A stretch of DNA of 32,678 nucleotides from positions 1 to 32,678 of the forward strand of contig JAFUGT010000055.1 in assembly GCA_017469275.1 (NCBI GenBank), given 5' to 3'. How positions within the stretch are numbered: position 1 is the stretch's first letter; each line of letters opens with the position of its first letter. A program made the position numbers and the translations under genes. The notes under the pieces are model-generated. The model saw only the letters and a list, made by a program, of their open reading frames with translations. It had not been told where the DNA came from and ran no database searches. The stretch comes from Lachnospiraceae bacterium (GTDB lineage: Bacteria; Bacillota; Clostridia; Lachnospirales; Lachnospiraceae). Shown in pieces: positions 23,137 to 31,948 of this stretch.

Positions 23137-23907
23137 CTAACTTTGTTGATGAAAAATAGTCGTTGCAAAGAACTTGTCCAATGCGTATAACAGTTCATCC
23201 TTAGGCATTGATTTTAGCAGATATCCGTCAGGTTTTCTCTTTAGTATCCGCATAACGCTCTCCTTGTCATTCTTTCCCGTAAAGATTATAACAGGCACTT
23301 GACATGTCAACGGATTACGTCTCACCTGATCAAGAACCTGATATCCGTCAAATTCCGGCATTTCATAGTCGAGAAGAATCAAATCCGGACGCATACGCTC
23401 CAGAAATCTCATAGCTTCGTGACCGGATCTGACACAGTCAACCCGATAATTGTATTTTAACCAGTTGAACATAACTTGAAGAAAATCATTGTCATCATCT
23501 ATTATCAATATATCCTTTTTCCGATGGAATTCCTTATGCGAATCCACCAGTGTTCGGGCTTTATTGACCAGCGCATCTATATCTATCGGTCTGGGATAGA
23601 TTCCGTTGATTCTTTCATAACCGGTCAATTTCTTCGTTTTTGACATGATAAATGAATCTCCCGCAAGACATAGAGATTTGTGCTCCGTTTCCACAAGCTT
23701 TATAAGATAATCCGTAGTTCTTAAAACCTGCTCACTATTATCAGATACATAATATATTATGATTTCTGCTTTGTTACGGTTGGATGAAATCTCATCAACA
23801 TTGTCCGGTATATTGATAACTTCAAATTCCGCCTCTTTTAGCTTATTCATTATTGCTTCGGGGATGAAACCACCGGAACCCTCAACAAATAATATTGGAT
23901 TATTCAT
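23137..23907 (-). CDS. Double receiver protein (degenerate REC plus active REC)
   Basis: 256 aa with no DNA-binding domain. Residues ~1-120 look like a receiver fold that has lost its phosphorylation site (the position reads IIIYYVSDN, with no Asp). Residues ~131-250 are a complete receiver: DDDND acidic pocket (137-141), phospho-acceptor D180 in DLILLDYEMPEFDG, Thr in IIFTGK, Lys in GYLLKS. Start ATG 23907 with AGGAGGGAG upstream, 13 bases after the REC-HPt gene, so both belong to one operon. It probably acts as the end or adaptor of a phosphorelay through protein contacts, with its sensor kinase encoded elsewhere. Confidence 0.85.
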   Translation of the reverse strand: MNNPILFVEGSGGFIPEAIMNKLKEAEFEVINIPDNVDEISSNRNKAEIIIYYVSDNSEQVLRTTDYLIKLVETEHKSLCLAGDSFIMSKTKKLTGYERINGIYPRPIDIDALVNKARTLVDSHKEFHRKKDILIIDDDNDFLQVMFNWLKYNYRVDCVRSGHEAMRFLERMRPDLILLDYEMPEFDGYQVLDQVRRNPLTCQVPVIIFTGKNDKESVMRILKRKPDGYLLKSMPKDELLYALDKFFATTIFHQQS

Positions 23908-23920
23908 GGTATTCTCCCTC

Positions 23921-24973
23921 CTAAATGCACATTATCGCTCTAAGCCGCTCCCATTCCAACGTGGAGAGTGCAGCGCTGAGCGAGTCGATTTTTTCCATGT
24001 CGGCGTAAGACAAACTATACCCTTTAAGTGATTCCAGAACCATTCTTATACTGTCCGCATCATAACATATGACAAAATCTTTGATGGCAGAATATGCATC
24101 AAGCATTTTCAGCTCTGAGATTTCCGGAAGATTCTTCGACGTATCCGGTATTGTATCATTCTTTTCGGCACCTTCTTTTCCCAGAAATGATTTCACTGAA
24201 AGGAAAGCACGATACTTATCCAGCAATAAATGATTGTACTTTGAAATAATATCAATATCACCCTGTTTTCCTGCATTTTCAAGATCGGAAGATATATTTG
24301 CAAGAAGTTCCGCTCCCACAAGCCTTGACATGTTTTTAAGAGAATGCACACGCAAGGTATACATTTTCAAATTATCTTCAATGACAAAACGCTCAATCTC
24401 AGCGGATTTTTTCTCTATTGAATCAACAAAAATACGCAATGCTGCAATATAATCTTCTGCAGTCTCACAGTGTTCTATGGCAGAATGAAGATTAATGCCG
24501 TCAATATCTTTCATCCACTCCGGCAGCTTTGATATTTCCTCATTAATCCTGGCTTCTTCAATCTTTTTTTCTTCATCCGCAAGCGTTCCTTCAGGGAGAT
24601 ATCTCATCAGGATTTCAGAGAGTCTTTTGGGCTCAATCGGTTTGATCAATACATCTGCAAATCCCGCCGCCTTATATAGATTGATATTGTTGCGTCCATC
24701 CTCTGTAGTGTGACAGACCACAGGCACACTACGGTTTTGAGCCTCGAATATATCCTTTAACTGCATCAATGTATCTACCCCATCAGGCTCCGGCATTCTA
24801 TGGTCCAAAAGGATAAGATCATAGGAATTCTTTTCACACAATTCAATGCATTCCTTACCACTTGAAGCCATATCGGAGGTTACTCCATTAGATTCGAGAA
24901 GCGCCGAAAGAATCTGACGGTTGACTATCATGTCATCAACTATCAAAACTCTTGAATGTTTTTCGTTATTCAT
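23921..24973 (-). CDS. Receiver-HPt phosphorelay protein
   Basis: 350 aa. Receiver domain (~7-128) with VDD pocket, phospho-acceptor D57 in LILLDHRMPEPDG and Lys in VLIKPIEP. A charged linker leads to a histidine phosphotransfer domain (~160-265) whose acceptor is H210 in TLRVHSLKNMSRLVGA. A C-terminal ~85-residue helical region is not recognised. The start at ATG 24973 with AGGTGAT upstream is chosen over the longer frame (25021), which begins inside the preceding gene. It lies 28 bases after the phenylacetate-CoA ligase gene and 13 before the double-receiver gene. Such REC-HPt proteins relay phosphate from hybrid kinases; none is encoded here. Confidence 0.87.
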   Translation of the reverse strand: MNNEKHSRVLIVDDMIVNRQILSALLESNGVTSDMASSGKECIELCEKNSYDLILLDHRMPEPDGVDTLMQLKDIFEAQNRSVPVVCHTTEDGRNNINLYKAAGFADVLIKPIEPKRLSEILMRYLPEGTLADEEKKIEEARINEEISKLPEWMKDIDGINLHSAIEHCETAEDYIAALRIFVDSIEKKSAEIERFVIEDNLKMYTLRVHSLKNMSRLVGAELLANISSDLENAGKQGDIDIISKYNHLLLDKYRAFLSVKSFLGKEGAEKNDTIPDTSKNLPEISELKMLDAYSAIKDFVICYDADSIRMVLESLKGYSLSYADMEKIDSLSAALSTLEWERLRAIMCI

Positions 24974-25001
24974 ATGGGAAATCACCTGCCTTTTTATTTG
25001 A

Positions 25002-26237
25002 TCAGTCGTATCTCTCATCAATTACACGTTTTGACTTCTTCTCACTTCTCGGCAGTACACCAATCTCCACAACCTTTACAAGAGGGGTAAATCCAATCTT
25101 GCTCTTAACCTTTGCGGCAATATCATCTGCAAGTTTTGCAAAATCAACAGTACCATTAGTCTCTACATACAGGCGCATGGTATCTTTCCCCTCAAGATGC
25201 GAAATGTGTATCTGATACTCGGAAGACACTTCAGGGAACTGTGCCAATATCTCTTCTATCTGAGCAGGAAATACATTTACTCCCTTAATCTTGATCATAT
25301 CGTCTGTTCTGCCGCGTATCTCGTCAATTCTGGGATATTCACTGCCACATGAACACTTGTCAGGAATGATTCTTGAAAGGTCATGTGTACGATAGCGGAT
25401 AAGCGGCGCGCCTTCTTTGACAAGAGTTGTTATTACTATCTCACCCCACTCACCGTCAGGAAGATTCTTACCTGTAACAGGATCGATTATCTCAAGATAT
25501 ACATAGTCATCCCAATAGTGCATGTAACTCTCATTCGGACAGTTGATTCCGATACCGGGACCGTATATCTCTGTAAGTCCATATATATCATAAAGCTCGA
25601 TTCCCAAAATGCCTGATATTCTGTCACGCATGTTAGAACCCCATCTCTCGGAACCGATAACACCCTTCCTTAGATGAATTTTGTCTTTGATACCGCGCTT
25701 TTCTATCTCCTCGGCAAGTAATAATGCATAAGAGGAAGTAGCACAAAGTACGGTCGATTTCATATCTATCATCATCTGAATCTGCTTATCCGTATTACCG
25801 GGACCCATTGGAATAACCATTGCTCCCAACTTCTCTGCTCCTAACTGGAAACCGATTCCTGCTGTCCACAATCCATATCCGGGTGTGATATGTATTCTGT
25901 CCATTTTGGTTATGCCTGCCATCTCATAGCATCTTGCGAATTGTGTAGACCAATCATCCACATCCTTTGCTGTATATGGAATAATTACCGGAAGCCCCGT
26001 CGTTCCTGAAGACGAATGAATTCTCACGATATCCTCTTCCGGCGCTGTCATAAGTCCAAGTGGATATGCCTCCCTAAGATCATTTTTTTCAGAAAACGGA
26101 AGTTTCTCAAACTCCTCCTGAGAGCTTACACTTTCTATTCCGGCATCCTTAAGTTTCTTACCGTAGAAACTTCCCGCCGAAACAAGCGCCTTAATCCTGT
26201 CATTTACCTGCCCTAACTGCAATTCACTAAGCTTCAT
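25002..26237 (-). CDS. paaK: Phenylacetate-CoA ligase family (PaaK-like)
   Basis: 411 aa adenylate-forming enzyme that activates an aryl acid such as phenylacetate to its CoA thioester. ATP/AMP motifs: SSSGTTGLPV (~75-84), YDIYGLTEIYGPG, and the C-terminal hinge RTDDMIKIKGVNVFP; C-terminal lysine region EKKSKRVIDER. A cysteine pair in KCSCGSEYPR is typical of the family's metal-binding loop. The N-terminus is short compared with ~430 aa homologues. In anaerobic Clostridia these enzymes handle acids from aromatic amino-acid breakdown, often beside indolepyruvate oxidoreductase genes, which are absent here. Start ATG 26237 with AGGAAAGGA upstream. It lies between a large CAP surface protein (33-base gap) and phosphorelay genes. 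Confidence 0.92.
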   Translation of the reverse strand: MKLSELQLGQVNDRIKALVSAGSFYGKKLKDAGIESVSSQEEFEKLPFSEKNDLREAYPLGLMTAPEEDIVRIHSSSGTTGLPVIIPYTAKDVDDWSTQFARCYEMAGITKMDRIHITPGYGLWTAGIGFQLGAEKLGAMVIPMGPGNTDKQIQMMIDMKSTVLCATSSYALLLAEEIEKRGIKDKIHLRKGVIGSERWGSNMRDRISGILGIELYDIYGLTEIYGPGIGINCPNESYMHYWDDYVYLEIIDPVTGKNLPDGEWGEIVITTLVKEGAPLIRYRTHDLSRIIPDKCSCGSEYPRIDEIRGRTDDMIKIKGVNVFPAQIEEILAQFPEVSSEYQIHISHLEGKDTMRLYVETNGTVDFAKLADDIAAKVKSKIGFTPLVKVVEIGVLPRSEKKSKRVIDERYD

Positions 26238-26269
26238 AATTAATAATTCCTTTCCTGTTGGTATATTTT

Positions 26270-29200
26270 CTATTTTATCTTAACCTTCTTTGAGAGTCCT
26301 TTCTTTACAAACAACTTCTTATAAGCCTTCCGTTTGGATTTCGGCACCTTGATGGTTACCTTCTTACCTATGCCCTTAAAGGCTTTGGAAGAAATAGTTT
26401 TCGTTGTAAGTTTCCTGCTCTTTATCACTATGGTCTTTAGGGACTTTGTATTTGCAAATGCATTATCTCCTATCTTTTTCACCTTTGCCGGAATTGTAAT
26501 CTTCTTTAACGACGTACATCCCTTAAATGCACACTCTTCAATAGAAGTAACCTTGTCACCTATCTTGATTTCCTTTAACTTACTGCAACCGTTAAATGCA
26601 CTCTCTCCAATGGTCTTAACGTTCTTTCCAAGAGTAACGGTTTTTAGATTGGAACAATTTTCAAATGCACCATCTTCGATAGTTTCAATGTTGTCTCCAA
26701 TCTTAACCGCAGTTAACGCTTCTTCTCCCTTGAAAGCCTCCTGTGAAATTACTGTTACTTTATATGACTCTCCGTCAACTGTTATCTTATCGGGTACAAT
26801 TACTGTACCTGTCACTTTTCCGGGACCGTCATATGCCAAAGCCGGGGTATTATCGTCAGTAGAAATGACAACATAGCCGGCACCTGTGGTATTATCTGTT
26901 AATATTATATCTTCTTCGTCGTCATTTTCGATATCTTCATCTCCAAAGACATCTCTCTTATCCTGACCCGTTACCGTCTGATATTCTGTAGTTTCAGTCT
27001 TTGTAGTTTCGGTTACTGTAGCTTTAGGCACCGTGGTTTCAGTCTCTTTAGTTTCAGGCTTTGTCGAATTATCCGTATTGCCCGGACTTAAGGGCTTAGT
27101 TGTAATTCGCTCTGATGACAATACTATTCCGCAATCCTTGCAATATACTACTTTGTCATAATGACCATATTCAGTATATGTGGAAGGTATGATATTCTCA
27201 TTTACTGCCTCTGCCGGAGTGTGTCCGGAAGCCGCAATTGCCTCACCCTCCTTAATCTTCTGCCCGCAATCATCACAGTAGGTATCGCCGGTATAACCTG
27301 TCTCTGTGCAGGAGTTTGCCTTGGCATTCTTAACTGAGCAATTCACATGGTTATCAGGAGCTATATCTCCATATTCTTCTCCACACTCTTTGCAGACTGC
27401 CTTGGCAGTACAGGTAGCCGTACCGCCCTTGTGAGTTCCCAGAGGTATGTCCTCTATAACCTTAGACTGTGTATTGAAGGCCTTGTTGGTAAAGGCAGCC
27501 GTATACTCTGTGGCTCCCTTACGGATACAGGTAGCTTCACGCTTAACCTTACTTATTATAACTGTGTTTTCCTTCTCAATATGACTTGTATCATTCTTGC
27601 AGACTCTTCTCGCCTCACAACTGCTTCCGTCCTCACTCCAGATATATTCCGGGGTATCGTAATCATGTCCCAAAGCCTCTATGTCCTCATAAATCTTAGA
27701 CTGTGCAGTGAAATGTTCATCTGTAAATGCAGCCGTATATTTCGTCTTTCCTTTTTCCGTACATGTGGGCGGCTCCACCTCAACACCTGTAAGTTTTGCT
27801 TTTTCTGAAATGGTCTTTGTACAACCATCATTTACACAGGCAATCGCAGCCGTACAGACAACAGGTGAAGTCTCTGACCAGGTATATTCTGCCGTACCGA
27901 AGCTATGACCGGTCTTGCCAACTACAGTATCGGAGAGACTTATCTCTGTAGAAGCCTGACTATCCAGGAACAGGCTGCCGCAATCGTCACAACTGTAATA
28001 CAAAATGTTACCGTTTTCTTCGCAGGTTGCCGCTTTCGCCTCATGGGTGGTAAGCGACTTATGAAAACAATCCACAACATTTACTTTGACGCTGTAATCC
28101 TCTCCTCCATAGCTACCGCTCACCGTATAGGTATATCCTGCCTCTTTATTATAGCCATTATTGAAATCATCATCCTCTACCCACGCTATCTCCTCATCGG
28201 TCTCCACATCATCAGCCCAGATAATATGGGCCTTCGGAAGCACCGGCTTGTGTCCCGATACCACAGTTATGTCGTCGGTGTTAACCATTACAGACTTCTT
28301 CGCCATCGGATTGACAATCAAAGTAACCTTTGCTTTCTTGGTCTTATTGAAACTAAATGTTCCCTCAACCTCATATTCTCCGCCGGAGCGATTCTTGTAG
28401 GCTTCATTATCGTTCCAGGTAAGGGTTTCGTTAGAATAATAAACATGGTTGGTCAAATATATATATGTAGCTTTCGGATATGTGGGCTTTGTCCCACAAT
28501 CAACCGTCACCGTATCTTTTTCCAGAACAAAATAATCTATCTGCGGTATGACATGAATCGGCTGATAAACCTCATAGGACTGAAATGTTCCCTTCACGTC
28601 AAAAGTAGTCTCCTGATAATAACTGTAGGACTTGGAATTTTTATAATCGTTGGGAATATCCTCCCAGGTCACGCCCACATTTATGGTCTCACCATTAGAG
28701 AGCAATGCTTTCACGGTCTTTGGCATATCAGGTTTTGTACCTGTATTTATCGTGATAGTCTCAGGATTGACAAGCTCTTCAACTGTCACACCATTAGGCA
28801 GTACAACTACTTCCTTCTCGGCGGAAATTGATTTATCTCCCGACGTAACAGTACAACTAACCTTGGCACTTCCAACGCCCTTAGCGGTAATGCTTCCGGT
28901 ATCCTCATCAACAGTCAGTACAGATGTGTCTGTAGATTTCCATTTACCCGGTGTGTATACCTTACAACCGGTAGTAGTATTATCCCTGACGCCGGAATAC
29001 GTGACAGACACCAGCATGGACATTGAGCCCTTATCACCAACATACAAAGCAGAATCACCAGATAGTTCCGTCTCTGTCACGTTATCAATCTTAACCTCCA
29101 TTTTTTGAAGAACAAGCTTGTTCTGTGCCTCCTCATAGGAAGTCAACTCCGTATCACTTGAAGCATACTCACCCGATGTACACGCCCAGTTATAAGGCGC

Positions 29201-29800
29201 ATTATCATTGGTAGGATTAAATGTTGCCATACCGGTATATTTGAAATTTGGATTGATAAGTGACTCATAATGACCGGTCTGATCTGATACAGAGGAATCA
29301 ATCCACGCCGCTCTTTCATCTATCCAGCCCTGGATTCTCGAAGCGTTATCAGAGCCCCACGCAAGATTCTCGCCTCTTGCACCGGAAGAGCTGTTATAGT
29401 GATACATTATCTGAGAGCAGGAGCCGCCGTTCGGTCTTGTATGATCAAGATAAACAGCACCCTCTGCAGCACGCAAAATGGCAGCCTTTGTACAATTCAC
29501 TCCCAGTTTTATAGGAACATAGTCAGAAGAGGTGAGTTTTCTTGACGTATCTCTCGGATCGGGATCACCCTCATCACAGGCTTTTTTCCGAACTGCATTG
29601 ACCATGTCAAGCAATTCCTTCTGCGCCGAAGTATAATCATAACCTTCAACACCGATAATTATATTTCCCGCTGCGGGAGTATCTGAGATATTCTCACGAA
29701 CCGGAATACTTTCCGCCCTCACAGTAGCAGGGACTGAAATGCCCGAAACCACTATAGCCCCCGCCATGATAAATGCTGCAATTTTCTTCATGCCAACCAT
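26270..29800 (-). CDS. Large surface protein: CAP domain, Ig-like repeats, Cys-rich repeats, BspA-like LRR
   Basis: 1176 aa, exported (signal ~1-29). In order: CAP/SCP domain (~52-215; GENLAWGSDN, TGHYESLINPNFKYTGMA); a Big_2-like domain (~235-335; ITAKGVGSAKVSCTV); three Ig-like (Big_4-type) repeats (~338-580), each beginning with a TIxxGxKPxxPK-like theme; four to five cysteine-containing repeats (~585-905) with pairs such as YCDDCG, VCKECG, YSCDDCG; a Thr/Glu linker (~910-965); and LRR_5 repeats (~985-1145) with the theme AFxGCxxLKxIxIG. The end is basic (GLSKKVKIK). The start at ATG 29800 is set by AGGAGAGG. Likely a cell-wall adhesin or matrix protein; enzymatic activity of the CAP part is unproven. 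First in a possible operon with paaK and the phosphorelay genes. Confidence 0.88.
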   Translation of the reverse strand: MVGMKKIAAFIMAGAIVVSGISVPATVRAESIPVRENISDTPAAGNIIIGVEGYDYTSAQKELLDMVNAVRKKACDEGDPDPRDTSRKLTSSDYVPIKLGVNCTKAAILRAAEGAVYLDHTRPNGGSCSQIMYHYNSSSGARGENLAWGSDNASRIQGWIDERAAWIDSSVSDQTGHYESLINPNFKYTGMATFNPTNDNAPYNWACTSGEYASSDTELTSYEEAQNKLVLQKMEVKIDNVTETELSGDSALYVGDKGSMSMLVSVTYSGVRDNTTTGCKVYTPGKWKSTDTSVLTVDEDTGSITAKGVGSAKVSCTVTSGDKSISAEKEVVVLPNGVTVEELVNPETITINTGTKPDMPKTVKALLSNGETINVGVTWEDIPNDYKNSKSYSYYQETTFDVKGTFQSYEVYQPIHVIPQIDYFVLEKDTVTVDCGTKPTYPKATYIYLTNHVYYSNETLTWNDNEAYKNRSGGEYEVEGTFSFNKTKKAKVTLIVNPMAKKSVMVNTDDITVVSGHKPVLPKAHIIWADDVETDEEIAWVEDDDFNNGYNKEAGYTYTVSGSYGGEDYSVKVNVVDCFHKSLTTHEAKAATCEENGNILYYSCDDCGSLFLDSQASTEISLSDTVVGKTGHSFGTAEYTWSETSPVVCTAAIACVNDGCTKTISEKAKLTGVEVEPPTCTEKGKTKYTAAFTDEHFTAQSKIYEDIEALGHDYDTPEYIWSEDGSSCEARRVCKNDTSHIEKENTVIISKVKREATCIRKGATEYTAAFTNKAFNTQSKVIEDIPLGTHKGGTATCTAKAVCKECGEEYGDIAPDNHVNCSVKNAKANSCTETGYTGDTYCDDCGQKIKEGEAIAASGHTPAEAVNENIIPSTYTEYGHYDKVVYCKDCGIVLSSERITTKPLSPGNTDNSTKPETKETETTVPKATVTETTKTETTEYQTVTGQDKRDVFGDEDIENDDEEDIILTDNTTGAGYVVISTDDNTPALAYDGPGKVTGTVIVPDKITVDGESYKVTVISQEAFKGEEALTAVKIGDNIETIEDGAFENCSNLKTVTLGKNVKTIGESAFNGCSKLKEIKIGDKVTSIEECAFKGCTSLKKITIPAKVKKIGDNAFANTKSLKTIVIKSRKLTTKTISSKAFKGIGKKVTIKVPKSKRKAYKKLFVKKGLSKKVKIK

Positions 29801-29821
29801 AGTCTACCTCTCCTTCCGTAT

Positions 29822-29864
29822 GTGATATATTATAGGTGAATAATAATTACCTATAATATATCAC
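29822..29864. promoter_or_regulatory. Perfect 16-bp inverted repeat between divergent genes
   Basis: GTGATATATTATAGGT (29822-29837) and ACCTATAATATATCAC (29849-29864) are perfect complements around an 11-base loop, 22 bases upstream of the CAP/LRR gene start. TATAAT occurs inside the arms on both strands. It may be an operator for a dimeric regulator, or a 5' mRNA hairpin protecting or controlling the large surface-protein transcript. No T-run follows, which argues against a simple terminator. Confidence 0.55.
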
Positions 29865-29980
29865 AACTGCTTCTTTTTATCCATAAAAAATAACACCGTC
29901 ATTAACTTTTAATTTTACTATATTCAGTAAGGAATAAACAATAAAATAGACTCCTGTTCATCTAAAAATCAAAAAAACAT

Positions 29981-29996
29981 ATTGACAAACTTCAAT
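29981..29996. promoter_or_regulatory. Candidate ArsR operator
   Basis: ATTGA-N6-TCAAT is a perfect inverted repeat overlapping the -35 box of the arsR promoter. ArsR/SmtB proteins bind short AT-rich inverted repeats of this kind and block RNA polymerase until the metalloid binds. Autoregulation is therefore likely. Confidence 0.5.
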
Positions 29997-30010
29997 CTGT
30001 ATGCTTTAAT
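29982..30010 (+). promoter_or_regulatory. Promoter of the arsR operon
   Basis: Consensus TTGACA (29982-29987), a 17-base spacer and TTTAAT (30005-30010), 29 bases upstream of the arsR start codon. Confidence 0.8.
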
Positions 30011-30039
30011 ATAGAAAATCATCAATATGAGGTGAGAAA

Positions 30040-30345
30040 ATGGAACTGACAAACAAACAGATCACTGTGATTTTCAAGGCTCTGTGCGATGAAAACAGAG
30101 TGCAGATATTCAGGCTTTTGCAAAACGGAGAAAAATGTGCCTGCAAGCTGCTTGAAGCAATGCAGTGTACCCAGCCCACGCTCTCCCACCACATGAAAAT
30201 ACTCTGCGACAGCGGTCTTGTGGTCGGCAGAAAAGAGGGCAAGTGGATGTACTACTCCATTTCTGCGGAGGGTACGGAAGTCGCTGTGAATGTTCTGCGT
30301 GAACTGACAAAAGTGTCTGACAGCGGAGAATGCTGCTGTAAATAA
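30040..30345 (+). CDS. arsR: ArsR-family metalloid-responsive repressor
   Basis: 101 aa winged-helix repressor. The HTH is in TQPTLSHHMKILCDSGLV. A cysteine pair C33-C35 in GEKCACKLLEAM lies at the place of the ELCVCDL arsenite site of classical ArsR, and the protein ends in ECCCK (C98-C100), giving a further ligand source. It probably represses the downstream genes until As(III) or a methylated arsenical binds. Ribosome site AGGTGAG before ATG 30040. First gene of an operon with its own promoter and candidate operator. GC content and codon use are clearly higher than in the genes to the left. Confidence 0.9.
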   Translation: MELTNKQITVIFKALCDENRVQIFRLLQNGEKCACKLLEAMQCTQPTLSHHMKILCDSGLVVGRKEGKWMYYSISAEGTEVAVNVLRELTKVSDSGECCCK

Positions 30346-30349
30346 AATG

Positions 30350-30374
30350 TCCGTGGAAACACGGATATTTGTTT
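30350..30374 (+). terminator. Weak hairpin after arsR
   Basis: TCCGTG-GAAA-CACGGA (30350-30365) is a 6-bp stem with a GAAA tetraloop, followed by TATTTGTTT. It may attenuate transcription between arsR and the next gene, or stabilise mRNA ends, rather than end the operon. Confidence 0.4.
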
Positions 30375-30418
30375 GAGGTAAATATAGATAAATTCAAATA
30401 TATTTATTGGAGGTTGCT

Positions 30419-30856
30419 ATGAAACATACAGAAATTGCAAGTGAGCTTTTCTCAAAGCGGTACTACTGCTCTCAGGCGGTGCTGGCGGCATTTGCCGAGG
30501 AGCTTGGAATGACGAAGAAACAGGCTCTCAGAGTGGGTGCTTGCTTCGGCGGCGGTATGTGCAAGGCTGAGGTCTGCGGAGCGTGTACGGGTGCGCTTAT
30601 GGCTTTAGGGCTTAAATACGGTATGTGCGAGGACGGAGATCTTGACAGCAAAGAGAGAGCAAACAGCTATGTCGTGCGTTTCCTTGATGATTTTGCGAAA
30701 CAGAACGGCTCTTATATCTGCCGTGAGCTGCTTGACTGCGATATTGCCACCGATGAGGGAAAGGCTTATGCAAGAGCAAAGGGGCTGTTCGCAACGAAAT
30801 GTCCCAAGATGATAGAGAGTGCTGTGCTGATCGCTGAAAAGCTGATAAACGAATAA
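30419..30856 (+). CDS. C_GCAxxG_C_C family putative redox protein
   Basis: 145 aa, small cytosolic alpha-helical protein of a family named for its spaced cysteines. Cysteines at 17, 42, 48, 53, 56, 70, 101, 107 and 128. The diagnostic stretch is GGGMCKAEVCGACTGALMALG, read here as two parts around C48 and C53, and the N-terminal motif is YYCSQAVLAAFAEELG. Members are thought to be redox-active or metal-binding, but no reaction is established. The start at ATG 30419 (GGAGG six bases upstream) replaces a TTG at 30407. Its place between arsR and the permease suggests a role in arsenical reduction or binding, or in thiol homeostasis during metalloid stress; this is inference. Confidence 0.83.
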   Translation: MKHTEIASELFSKRYYCSQAVLAAFAEELGMTKKQALRVGACFGGGMCKAEVCGACTGALMALGLKYGMCEDGDLDSKERANSYVVRFLDDFAKQNGSYICRELLDCDIATDEGKAYARAKGLFATKCPKMIESAVLIAEKLINE

Positions 30857-30935
30857 TTCTGCCGTCTGAAAATGCGGCTTTATATTCAGCAAACAAATAG
30901 ACTGATTTCAATTTATCTATGAAAGAAGGTGCTTT

Positions 30936-31937
30936 ATGGGAATTTGGGACTTCATACAAGACGAGATTCTCGGTATGAAATGGCTGAACAGGCTTATCGG
31001 CTCTGTGCTGAACGCCTGCAGTCTTGATACAAGCGGAAAAATAGGTGGAAGTGTGCAATTTTTCATATATGATGTGATCAAGATCATGATTCTGCTCGGT
31101 GTGCTGATATTTCTTATTTCCTACATTCAGAGTTTTTTCCCGCCTGAGAGGACAAAGAAGATACTCGGACGGTTTCACGGCATCGGTGCAAACTGCATTG
31201 CCGCCTTGCTTGGTACAGTCACACCGTTTTGCTCATGTTCGTCGATACCGTTGTTTATGGGATTCACAAGTGCAGGACTGCCGCTGGGTGTGACATTCTC
31301 ATTTCTGATCTCGTCGCCAATGGTCGACCTCGGCTCTCTAATTCTTTTGATGAGCATATTCGGCTGGAAAGTCGCTGTGGTGTATGTGATAGCCGGACTT
31401 GTCATAGCTGTGGTCGGCGGTACGCTTATCGAAAAACTGCACCTTGAAAGTGAGGTCGAGGAGTTTATCCGAAATGGCAAAAGCATTGACGCTCCGCAGA
31501 ATGAGCTGACAAAGCGTGACAGGTTGAAATACTCATGGGAACAGGTCACGGGAACGGTAAAAAAGGTCTTTCCCTATGTCATAGTCGGTGTGGGTATCGG
31601 TGCAGTTATCCATAACTGGATACCCGAAGAATGGGTGATAAAGCTGCTTGGTAGCGGAAATCCGTTCGGCGTTATCATAGCCACTATCTGCGGAATACCG
31701 ATGTATGCGGACATATTCGGCTGTATCCCCATAGCCGAGGCTCTGCTTGCAAAGGGCGCAAGACTCGGAGTGGTACTCAGCTTTATGATGGGTGTAACCA
31801 CGCTGTCGCTGCCTTCGATGATCATGCTAAAAAAGGCTATCAAGCCGAAATTACTCGGCATTTTCATCGCTATCTGTACGGTCGGAATTATCCTTGTGGG
31901 ATATTTCTTCAATATCATTCAAAGCTATATCATTTAG
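30936..31937 (+). CDS. arsP: ArsP-type permease (organoarsenical efflux family)
   Basis: 333 aa with about eight transmembrane helices. The family motif GTVTPFCSCSSIPLF (C99, C101) followed by GLPLGVTFSFLISSPMVD identifies the ArsP_1 (DUF318) permease family; characterised members export trivalent methylated or aromatic arsenicals. A second half repeats the fold (GIPMYADIFGCIPIAEALL, with another cysteine) after a cytoplasmic loop (~175-205). AGAAGG precedes the ATG at 30936. The substrate of this member is inferred from the family and from the ArsR and thioredoxin neighbours; related permeases handle other metals. Confidence 0.87.
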   Translation: MGIWDFIQDEILGMKWLNRLIGSVLNACSLDTSGKIGGSVQFFIYDVIKIMILLGVLIFLISYIQSFFPPERTKKILGRFHGIGANCIAALLGTVTPFCSCSSIPLFMGFTSAGLPLGVTFSFLISSPMVDLGSLILLMSIFGWKVAVVYVIAGLVIAVVGGTLIEKLHLESEVEEFIRNGKSIDAPQNELTKRDRLKYSWEQVTGTVKKVFPYVIVGVGIGAVIHNWIPEEWVIKLLGSGNPFGVIIATICGIPMYADIFGCIPIAEALLAKGARLGVVLSFMMGVTTLSLPSMIMLKKAIKPKLLGIFIAICTVGIILVGYFFNIIQSYII

Positions 31938-31948
31938 GAGGAAACATT

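Noticed and set aside
27905-28831. 308-residue open frame on the plus strand
   Set aside because: It lies wholly opposite the confidently assigned CAP/Ig/LRR protein and has no recognisable domain or ribosome binding site.
30612-31178. 188-residue open frame on the minus strand within the ars operon
   Set aside because: It overlaps two well-supported plus-strand genes; the higher GC of this segment simply leaves long shadow frames.
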